This document shows positions 6,151 to 12,550 of a stretch of 14,133 bases of DNA, in pieces. Source of the stretch: Clostridiales bacterium (GTDB lineage: Bacteria > Bacillota > Clostridia > Oscillospirales > QAMX01); contig QAMX01000101.1 in the NCBI GenBank assembly GCA_003149835.1, positions 1 through 14,133 of the forward strand, given 5' to 3'. The translations under genes and the position numbers were made by a program. The first letter of the stretch is position 1; the number at the start of each line of letters is the position of its first letter. Below the pieces are notes generated by a model. That model saw only the letters and a program-made list of their open reading frames with translations. It ran no database searches and had not been told where the DNA came from.

Positions 6151-7437
6151 TTAGGCGTTCTGAGCGGCCTCAAGCGCATGCGCGATATCGGCCAAAACGT
6201 CTTCGACGTTTTCAAGCCCCAGAGACAAGCGGATCGTACCGCCGGAGATACCGGCGGCGGCAAGCTGTTTGTCGTCTAACTGCGAATGCGTCGTCGAAGC
6301 CGGGTGGATCACGATGGTTCGGGCGTCGCCGAGATTTGCGACATTGGCGATCAGTTTCAGCGCGTCGATAAAGCGGCCGCCCGCGGCGCGCCCGCCCTTG
6401 ATGTCAAAGCTGAGCATACCGCCGTAGCCGTTCGGCATCAGCCGTGTGGCCAGCGCGTGATATTCGTTGGAGGCGATATACGGCGAACGAACCTTCTCGA
6501 CATACGGACTGGCGTCGAGATACTCCGCGACACGGCGCGCCGAAGCGGAGATCTTCTCCATACGCAGCGCCAGCGTCTCAATCCCTTGGATAAGCATAAA
6601 GGAGTTGAACGGCGAAGGCGCAAAGCCGAGATCACGCATCGTACAGACGCGCAGCTTGGTGATAAATGCCGCGGCGCCGAATACTTCCGAGAATACAAGG
6701 CCGTGATAGGATGGGTCTGGGGCGTTCATCTCGGGGAAGCGGGCGTTGCCTTTCCACGGGAATTTGCCGGAATCAATCACAAGACCGCCCATCACCGTGC
6801 CGTGGCCGCCGATGAACTTGGTGGAGCTGTGAATGACGATATCCGCGCCGTGTTCGATGGGGCGGAGCAGATACGGCGTCGGGAACGTATTGTCAATAAT
6901 CAGCGGGAGACCGTGACGGTGCGCGATTTCGGCGAGCGCGTCGATATCGGTAACGTCGCAGGAGGGATTGCCGACGGACTCGGCAAAAATCGCCTTGGTC
7001 TTGTCGGTGATCGCCGCTTCAAAACCGGCCAGATCCGCAGGGTGGACAAAGCTCGTCTTGATGCCGGAGCGCCCGAGCGTATTGCTCAGCAGGTTGATTG
7101 CGCCGCCATAGATACAGGAGGAACTGACGATCTCGTCGCCGCAGGCGGCGAGCGTCAGCATGACCGCATAGATCGCCGCGTGGCCGGTTGACGTGGCAAG
7201 CGCGCCGATACCGCCCTCTAACGCGGCGATTCTTTGCTCCAACACATCGGTGGTCGGGTTGGAAAGCCGCGTGTAGATATTGCCGGCTGATTCCAGCGCA
7301 AAGAGGCTGCGCGCATGCTCGGTCGAATCAAAGGCGTAGGCGTTGGTCAGATAAATGGGCACAGAGGTGGAATGCGTCAGTTCGTCAGGGGTCCAGCCCT
7401 CGTGCAGGGCTTTTGTCTCAAATCCGTAGTCGGACAT
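6151..7437 (-). CDS. metY: O-acetylhomoserine aminocarboxypropyltransferase (OAH sulfhydrylase)
   Basis: A pyridoxal-phosphate enzyme of the Cys/Met metabolism family. It replaces the acetyl group of O-acetylhomoserine with sulfide to form homocysteine and acetate, the direct sulfhydrylation route to methionine. The 428-residue length is normal for MetY and longer than MetB or MetC (about 380-400). The opening FETKALHEGW, the phosphate-binding YTRLSNPTTDVLEQR (55-69), the cofactor-binding IIDNTFPTPYLLRP and the Schiff-base lysine K207 in SSTKFIGGHG are all present, and so is the C-terminal HPASTTHSQL motif typical of this subgroup. GAAGGAG lies 11 bases before the ATG. Only 86 bases separate it from the GerMN gene upstream and I see no SAM riboswitch or T-box there. 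It may be read through from that operon or have a weak own promoter. Confidence 0.95.
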   Translation of the reverse strand: MSDYGFETKALHEGWTPDELTHSTSVPIYLTNAYAFDSTEHARSLFALESAGNIYTRLSNPTTDVLEQRIAALEGGIGALATSTGHAAIYAVMLTLAACGDEIVSSSCIYGGAINLLSNTLGRSGIKTSFVHPADLAGFEAAITDKTKAIFAESVGNPSCDVTDIDALAEIAHRHGLPLIIDNTFPTPYLLRPIEHGADIVIHSSTKFIGGHGTVMGGLVIDSGKFPWKGNARFPEMNAPDPSYHGLVFSEVFGAAAFITKLRVCTMRDLGFAPSPFNSFMLIQGIETLALRMEKISASARRVAEYLDASPYVEKVRSPYIASNEYHALATRLMPNGYGGMLSFDIKGGRAAGGRFIDALKLIANVANLGDARTIVIHPASTTHSQLDDKQLAAAGISGGTIRLSLGLENVEDVLADIAHALEAAQNA

Positions 7438-7523
7438 AGTGCAGGTTACTCCTTCTATAAATCAAATATGCCGTCCAGACACGGCCGATATCATGCGCGT
7501 TCGCCAAGGCCGGATGGACAGGG

Positions 7524-8507
7524 TCAACGCACAGGAACGGTGTCATACCGCTGGATCGGCCGCGATAAATCCAGATCAGCGTAGCGTTCCACCGTCTGCC
7601 CGTCAAATGAAAACACGACGTCGTGAATATCGCCGAGCTCCGTCAGCGAGTAGACAATGGCATGGAGAAACATCTCGCCCGCGTGCTCCTCCGGAGAAAG
7701 CTCGTCATCGGTTTCGCTGTCGGAAAGAGGAGCCGCTTCGTCTTGAATCAAGAGCTTCGACGACAGGTCTACATAGGCGATATCCGACGATATTCTCACA
7801 GAATGGAAAAGTCCGGCGGGGAGGGGCGAATGCGGTAGCAGCGGAAAGATTTGTTCCGTCAACAGGTATACGACGGTTTCAGCGGCGGAAAAATCCTCAT
7901 ACAGTGTCACCGGATAGCGGTAAGAGCATAGCTCGGAAAAATCCTCCGACGGGTAATAGAGGCGAAGCTCCGCCTCATACGAGTAAAAGAAACTGTCGTC
8001 TGTGATAAAATTCTGCCGGGTCAAAGGGGTATCCCCGCACAGCGGAACACCGTCTGCGGAGATGGAAAGGGCATAGACGCCGTCCAGCCCTGACGCCGTC
8101 AAAAACAGACAGCAGTCAGCAAGGTTCCGTTCATATGCGTCAAGCTCTGCATAGCGCCCGTTCAGATCGACATACAGAACGCCGTCGTTAAAGGAGACGC
8201 TTTTCATCTGGACATCGGAAGGAAACGGGGAGAAAAGCCCCGCGGATGACGGCCCGTCCAACAAAGCGGCGAGCAACTGCTCGGCAGACGGAGCAGCGCC
8301 GTCCTCTCCAAGGACAATCCTGGTTTCACAGCCGATCAAGGAATTACGGTCAGCGCTTTCCGAAACATAATAGAGCTTATACTCATTTTCCTGGTATTTT
8401 ACCTTAGAAGAGAGCGCCAAGTACAAGGCCACCACAATCAACACCAGAAGCGCCGAAGCGATCAGGATGATACCGGTAACGGTTTTGTGCCGCTGCTGTT
8501 GGGTCAT
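7524..8507 (-). CDS. Membrane-anchored double GerMN-domain protein
   Basis: A 327-residue protein with one N-terminal membrane segment (about 10-32) and an extracytoplasmic remainder. Two GerMN-like repeats are visible: one at about 43-157 (LYYVSE, LLDGP, GVLYVDLNGRYAEL) and one at about 180-308 (LYYPSEDF, IAYVDLSSKLL, VVFSFDGQTVE). GerMN domains occur in spore germination protein GerM and actinobacterial LpqB and probably bind envelope components. No lipobox cysteine follows the hydrophobic stretch, so it is anchored by the helix rather than by lipid. An acidic insert (262-275) interrupts the second repeat. GGAGGTG (8515-8521) lies 7 bases before the ATG, and the start overlaps the kinase stop as ATGA, so the two are translationally coupled. 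It likely modulates the kinase or acts in the wall (inference). Confidence 0.85.
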   Translation of the reverse strand: MTQQQRHKTVTGIILIASALLVLIVVALYLALSSKVKYQENEYKLYYVSESADRNSLIGCETRIVLGEDGAAPSAEQLLAALLDGPSSAGLFSPFPSDVQMKSVSFNDGVLYVDLNGRYAELDAYERNLADCCLFLTASGLDGVYALSISADGVPLCGDTPLTRQNFITDDSFFYSYEAELRLYYPSEDFSELCSYRYPVTLYEDFSAAETVVYLLTEQIFPLLPHSPLPAGLFHSVRISSDIAYVDLSSKLLIQDEAAPLSDSETDDELSPEEHAGEMFLHAIVYSLTELGDIHDVVFSFDGQTVERYADLDLSRPIQRYDTVPVR

Positions 8508-9973
8508 ACCGTTTCACCTCCGTTTTCAGGTGCTTGCTCGGCCGGGACGCTATCAGCCGGATCGCCGGACTGATCGGGCAGAGGGAAGCGCACCACAAAC
8601 CGGGCGCCGCCGCTTTTGCGATTCATGGCCTCGACAGAACCGCCGCAGGCTCTGACGGCGGAAGCGACGATCGAAAGGCCGAGTCCTGTCCCGCCGGTAG
8701 CGCGCGCGCGCGCCTTATCGACGCGATAGAAGCGGTCAAAAATCTTTTTCAGATCGTCAGGCGGAATGCCGTCGCCGTCGTCGTCGACAATAAAATGCGC
8801 CTGTGCGTCGCGGACATACAGAAAGACCCGAACTTCCTTGTCCTTTCCGCTGTATTTGATAGAATTTTCTACCAAATTATAGAAAATCTGATAGACAGAA
8901 TCGTAATTGGCAACAAGCATGACTCGCTCGGCAAGCTCGTGGCGAATGGTACAATTCGAGGCGCGGGCGAGCGGCGTCAGCATCCGGCAGACCGTTGCCG
9001 CGACAGCCGACAGGTTCAGTTCTTCCGCGAGAGCGGCCTGATCCACGTCGTCAAACTTGGCAAGCGACAGCAGCCGGCTGCTGATACGCGTCAGACGGTC
9101 GATTTCGTTGCTGATATCCAGCAGAAAATCGTTGATTTCTTCCCGGCTCATATTCGGCGTCTGAATAATAGAGTCGGAGAGAAGTTTGATAGAGGCCAGC
9201 GGCGTTTTCAGTTCATGCGATGCGTCGGAAACAAAGCGCCGGCGCTGCTCGTCCGTCGCCGCAAAGGTTTCGCAGATGGCATTCAGCGACTGCCCCAGCT
9301 GGGTAAATTCGGAGTCGCCGCGAACGGAGATCCGTTGGGTAAAGTTTCCCTGTTGAATCTCGTCCATACCGTTTAACAGCGAACGCGTGCTTGCGGAAAG
9401 GCGCCGGTACAGCCAGGCGATTGCGGCGGCAAAAAACGGAACGGCAAAGGCTGAGACATATATCAGCGCTCTGCGCATATCGGCGTATTCGACGGCGAGG
9501 CGGCTGTCGGTATACATGAGACTGAGCACCATGCTGCGCCCGCCGGAAGGCACGATGTCTAACGGCCGCGTCAGGGCGTAATAGAAAGCACGGCCAGGAC
9601 GGTAATCCGACGTAAACGTGACCTGACCCGATGCGGCTTTGTCAAAGCTTTCGGAAAGAAACAGTCTGCCGGCCTTATTATGCTCGGTCTGACTGTCATA
9701 GATGACGAGGCCGGAACCGTCGGCGATCAACATACGCAGATTGGGATTCTCCAAAAGCGGCGCTATTTGGCTTCCGCCTTCCTCTCCGAATTCGTCAGAG
9801 AGGAAGGCGGAAATACTGTCGCCGAGCGCCAGCAGATAATTTTCTGCGGAGAAACGGTTCAGCCGTCTCGCAAAATACGGAGGAAAAAGATTCAACGCCG
9901 CAATCAGGAGAACGGCCGATACCGTGAGCGTTAGCGCCAGCTTGCCGGCCACGGAACAAAAGAGTTTCCGCAT
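8504..9973 (-). CDS. Two-component sensor histidine kinase
   Basis: A 489-residue membrane histidine kinase. The order is TM1 (about 11-31), an extracytoplasmic sensor region (32-168), TM2 (169-189), HAMP (about 190-243), a HisKA dimerisation domain with phospho-acceptor H253 in SDASHELKTPLASI, and HATPase_c. In the last, the N box is NLVEN (366-370), G1 is DDDGDGIP (397-404), the F box is around FDRFYR (412) and G2 is GGTGLGLSI (427-435). The C-terminal tail (468-489) is acidic, proline-rich and probably disordered. The sensor domain has no PAS signature visible by eye. It starts 4 bases after the response-regulator stop and overlaps the GerMN gene by 4 bases. All catalytic motifs are intact. 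By layout it resembles WalK, PhoR or MtrB; the signal is unknown. Confidence 0.95.
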   Translation of the reverse strand: MRKLFCSVAGKLALTLTVSAVLLIAALNLFPPYFARRLNRFSAENYLLALGDSISAFLSDEFGEEGGSQIAPLLENPNLRMLIADGSGLVIYDSQTEHNKAGRLFLSESFDKAASGQVTFTSDYRPGRAFYYALTRPLDIVPSGGRSMVLSLMYTDSRLAVEYADMRRALIYVSAFAVPFFAAAIAWLYRRLSASTRSLLNGMDEIQQGNFTQRISVRGDSEFTQLGQSLNAICETFAATDEQRRRFVSDASHELKTPLASIKLLSDSIIQTPNMSREEINDFLLDISNEIDRLTRISSRLLSLAKFDDVDQAALAEELNLSAVAATVCRMLTPLARASNCTIRHELAERVMLVANYDSVYQIFYNLVENSIKYSGKDKEVRVFLYVRDAQAHFIVDDDGDGIPPDDLKKIFDRFYRVDKARARATGGTGLGLSIVASAVRACGGSVEAMNRKSGGARFVVRFPLPDQSGDPADSVPAEQAPENGGETV

Positions 9974-9977
9974 TCAG

Positions 9978-10661
9978 CTATACCTTGTAGTAATACCCGA
10001 TACCCCATTTGGTCAGGATATGCTCCGGCTCGGCAGGGTTGTCCTCAAGCTTTTCGCGGAGACGGCGAATATGGACGTCGACCGTGCGGATATCGCCCGG
10101 ATAATCGTAGCCCCAGACCGTATTCAGCAGGGATTCTCGGCTGAACACACAGTTGGGCGAACGCATCAACAGCTCTAAAAGATCGAATTCCTTCGGCGTC
10201 AGATCCACCGGCCGCTCGCCGACATACGCGAGGCGCTCGCTCAGTTCAAGGACAATCGCCCCGCCGTCGACGCGCGTCTCCGTATCCGTCTTGGCGGTGC
10301 GGGTAGCGGACCGGCGCAGAATCGCGCGGATGCGCGCTTTCAGTTCCAGAACGTTAAAAGGCTTGGCGATATAATCGTCCGCGCCGTATTCAAAACCGAG
10401 CAGTTTATCCGTATCTTCGCCCTTGGCGGTCAGCATAACAACCGGAACTTTCGAAAATTCGCGGATCCGGCGGCAAACTTCCAAACCATCCATTTTGGGA
10501 AGCATCAGGTCCAAAACGATCAGGTCATAATCGTTTTCCTGCGCGAGAGCCAGCGCATCCTCACCGTTATAAACGGCGTCAACTTCGTAACCTTCGTTTT
10601 CCAGGTTGAACTTGATTCCCTTGACCAGAAGCTTCTCGTCATCGACAATCAGTATTTTCAT
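9978..10661 (-). CDS. OmpR/PhoB-family response regulator
   Basis: A 227-residue DNA-binding response regulator. The receiver domain (1-about 118) has the acidic pocket D7/D8, phospho-acceptor D51 in LIVLDLMLP, T78 and K100 in YIAKPF, all as expected for an active receiver. The C-terminal winged helix (about 135-227) includes LTPKEFDLLELL, the recognition-helix region DIRTVDVHIRRLREKL and the closing wing WGIGYYYKV. AGGAGT (10667-10672) lies 5 bases before the ATG. It is first in the operon with the kinase and the GerMN protein. Closest functional types by eye are WalR, PhoP and MtrA, which control wall or phosphate genes. The divergent carboxypeptidase gene is a natural candidate target (inference). 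Confidence 0.96.
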   Translation of the reverse strand: MKILIVDDEKLLVKGIKFNLENEGYEVDAVYNGEDALALAQENDYDLIVLDLMLPKMDGLEVCRRIREFSKVPVVMLTAKGEDTDKLLGFEYGADDYIAKPFNVLELKARIRAILRRSATRTAKTDTETRVDGGAIVLELSERLAYVGERPVDLTPKEFDLLELLMRSPNCVFSRESLLNTVWGYDYPGDIRTVDVHIRRLREKLEDNPAEPEHILTKWGIGYYYKV

Positions 10662-10724
10662 GTTTGACTCCTATCTGCCTTTGCGGCAAAATTTATTTTT
10701 TGTTCGGCGTTCGCAGAGCGCAGA

Positions 10725-10755
10725 GGGGGGGAGGACATGGGAGGGTGTGTGGGGG
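10725..10755 (+). other. Canonical G-quadruplex motif in the regulator leader
   Basis: Four G-runs on the + strand (10725-10731, 10739-10741, 10743-10745, 10751-10755) are separated by loops of 7, 1 and 5 bases, satisfying the standard G3+N1-7 rule. An inverted repeat CGCAGA (10712-10717) / TCTGCG (10759-10764) flanks it. It lies between the predicted promoter and start of the response-regulator gene. The G-rich strand is the template, so folding would affect DNA or polymerase passage rather than the mRNA. Confidence 0.6.
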
Positions 10756-10879
10756 ACGTCTGCGGAAGAGCGCCGGGCAAAACAGATGAAAAATGGAAAT
10801 GGGACAAACGCTCAATGCTGTGAGTAAATTTAACAAATTTGATGTTGAAAACAGGGGGTGTTTGTGTTAATATATATAG

Positions 10880-10910
10880 AGTATAGGCTTCCCATTCTGG
10901 TAAAAGCCAA
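10880..10910 (-). promoter_or_regulatory. Secondary promoter candidate for the regulator operon
   Basis: -10 TATACT (10880-10885) with a 4/6 -35 TTGGCT (10905-10910). The 19-base spacer is long, so this is weaker than the extended -10 site at 10931. Confidence 0.3.
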
Positions 10911-10930
10911 CCAACAAATCGTACATAGAT

Positions 10931-10939
10931 ATTATACCA
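10931..10939 (-). promoter_or_regulatory. Extended -10 promoter for the RR-HK-GerMN operon
   Basis: A perfect TATAAT (10931-10936) is preceded by TGG on the minus strand, an extended -10 element. No good -35 box is seen, which such promoters tolerate. The resulting leader would be about 265 nt, pyrimidine-rich, and would span the complement of the G-quadruplex motif. Confidence 0.55.
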
Positions 10940-11152
10940 TATTCTTCGGTGAAATGCCATAGTTTTTCTGAAAAAAATTATTTTTATGCAAATTGCTGTT
11001 TTCCAGATCCTGTGTCATACAGCCTCAGGAAAGCCGATGAAATGAAGAGACTAGGCATCCGGAACTTCTGGGTGTCATCCAAATCTTACAATACCGTAAT
11101 CAGCACAGCAGATACCGGACAATACCGGCGGTACAATTTTTGCGAAATGTTT

Positions 11153-11180
11153 ACGACATAATTTTATACAGCAATATTAT
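11153..11180 (+). promoter_or_regulatory. Weak promoter candidate for the carboxypeptidase gene
   Basis: A 4/6 -35 (ACGACA, 11153-11158) and -10 TATTAT (11175-11180) are spaced by 16 bases, in AT-rich DNA that could serve as an UP element. An alternative is TTGCGA with TTTATA slightly upstream. Repeated ACAATACCG (11088-11096 and 11119-11127), with ATACCGG between, lies just upstream and could be a regulator site. Confidence 0.35.
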
Positions 11181-11202
11181 AACATGTCTGACGGAGAATT
11201 AT

Positions 11203-12510
11203 ATGAACGCAATGAAAAAAATCCAGCTTTTTTTGATCCTGTTGATTTTATGCGGAACGCAAACTTATGCGGCGGAGGCGTTGGAGATAGAGGCGCGCGC
11301 GGCGATTCTCGTTGACGTCAATTCAGGCGAGGTTTTATTTGAGCAGAGCGCTGATGCAAAGCAATATCCGGCCTCGCTGACAAAGCTGATGACGGCGCTG
11401 ATCGTAGCGGAGCACTGTGATTTTCAAGAGCTTGTGGAGGCGAAGGCAAGCGCCTTTTCCGATCTGATTGCCGCGGGGAGCTCCGTCGGCATCAAGGAAG
11501 GGGAGATCATGTCCGTCGAAAATTTACTGTACTGCATGCTGGTCTCCTCCGGCAACGACGCAGCCAACGTGCTGGCGGAGCATGTCGCCGGAACGCTGCC
11601 GCAGTTTTATGAAATGATGAATCGCAAGGCCGACGAGCTCGGATGCGTGGGAACGCATTTTGCCAACGCCCACGGTCTCCACAATGAGAACCACTATACG
11701 ACGGCGCGCGATCTCTATCTGATTACGCGGTCGTTTGTCGAAAACGAAGCTCTGATGAAAATCGCAAACACCGTCTCTTATGTCGTCCCCGCGACGAATA
11801 TGACGCCCAACCAGCGAATTCTCAACTCGACGAACTATCTGATATCGGGAACCTCTACCATTAAGTATATATACACGCCTGCGCGCGGCATCAAAACGGG
11901 GACGACGACGCCGGCGGGATATTGTCTGATCTCGTCGGCTGAGAAAAACGGTATGTATCTGATCAGCGTCGTGCTCGGCGCCGGAAAGGATGAAACCTCA
12001 GGCGATATCATGAGCTTTGTCGAAACAAAACGGATGTTTGAATGGGGCTTTCACAATTATTCGTATCAAAAAATCGTCAATAGCGGCGAGCCGGTCGTAG
12101 AGGTTCCCGTGGAGATGTCGCAGGAAGCCAACGCGGTGGTCGCGGTGACACAGAGCGAAATATCCTATCTGATGCCGTCCGAGTTCGATGCGGAGAACGT
12201 CGTGATCACGCCGTGGCTGTATGAAGAACAGCTGACGGCGCCGGTGACGAAGGGGCAGGTGCTCGGAGAGGCGGATGTGTCGTACAACGGCCGCAGCTAC
12301 GGCCGCGTGAAGCTGGTTGCGCTGACGGGTGTAGAGCGCTCCAATTTTATGTATTCGGTCGATCAGGTAAAAGCGTATCTGAGCAATCCCACCTTTTTAT
12401 GGATTGCCGGAGGGATCGTGGCGGCGGTCGGCGTGTATATCGTAGTGGCGATCGTGCTGAACCGGAAGCGGCGCCTGCGTATGATTAAAAAGCGCGGCAG
12501 ATACCTGTAA
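11203..12510 (+). CDS. D-alanyl-D-alanine carboxypeptidase (PBP5/DacF family)
   Basis: A secreted, membrane-tethered penicillin-binding protein of 435 residues that removes the terminal D-Ala from peptidoglycan stem peptides, limiting cross-linking. I start at the ATG at 11203: GGAG lies 7 bases before it and it yields a normal signal peptide (KK, then a hydrophobic stretch to about residue 16, with cleavage near TYAAEA). The open frame extends to 11140 without a good ribosome site. Active-site motifs are S58-LTK61, S116-GN and K231-TG. The domain after about 300 matches the PBP5 C-terminal beta domain. A true transmembrane helix (about 400-420) and a basic tail (RKRRLRMIKKR) anchor it, instead of the amphipathic helix of E. 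coli PBP5. It is divergent from the RR-HK-GerMN operon and 40 bases before the ABC-F gene, probably cotranscribed with it. Confidence 0.95.
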   Translation: MNAMKKIQLFLILLILCGTQTYAAEALEIEARAAILVDVNSGEVLFEQSADAKQYPASLTKLMTALIVAEHCDFQELVEAKASAFSDLIAAGSSVGIKEGEIMSVENLLYCMLVSSGNDAANVLAEHVAGTLPQFYEMMNRKADELGCVGTHFANAHGLHNENHYTTARDLYLITRSFVENEALMKIANTVSYVVPATNMTPNQRILNSTNYLISGTSTIKYIYTPARGIKTGTTTPAGYCLISSAEKNGMYLISVVLGAGKDETSGDIMSFVETKRMFEWGFHNYSYQKIVNSGEPVVEVPVEMSQEANAVVAVTQSEISYLMPSEFDAENVVITPWLYEEQLTAPVTKGQVLGEADVSYNGRSYGRVKLVALTGVERSNFMYSVDQVKAYLSNPTFLWIAGGIVAAVGVYIVVAIVLNRKRRLRMIKKRGRYL

Positions 12511-12550
12511 CCTTGTGTGACCACTATGCAGAAAAGGAATATTCGTAGAA

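Noticed and set aside
6286..7191. A 301-codon open frame on the + strand opposite metY
   Set aside because: It lies wholly antisense to a complete, motif-rich enzyme gene; its arginine/aspartate-rich translation is what codon bias produces on the opposite strand, and it has no ribosome site.
7438..7523. SAM riboswitch or T-box upstream of metY
   Set aside because: The gap is only 86 bases and none of the conserved riboswitch or T-box motifs is visible; the imperfect inverted repeat there is weak.
10658..11161. Short open frames on both strands in the divergent control region
   Set aside because: They overlap each other, promoters and AT-rich DNA, lack convincing ribosome sites and show no protein-like composition.
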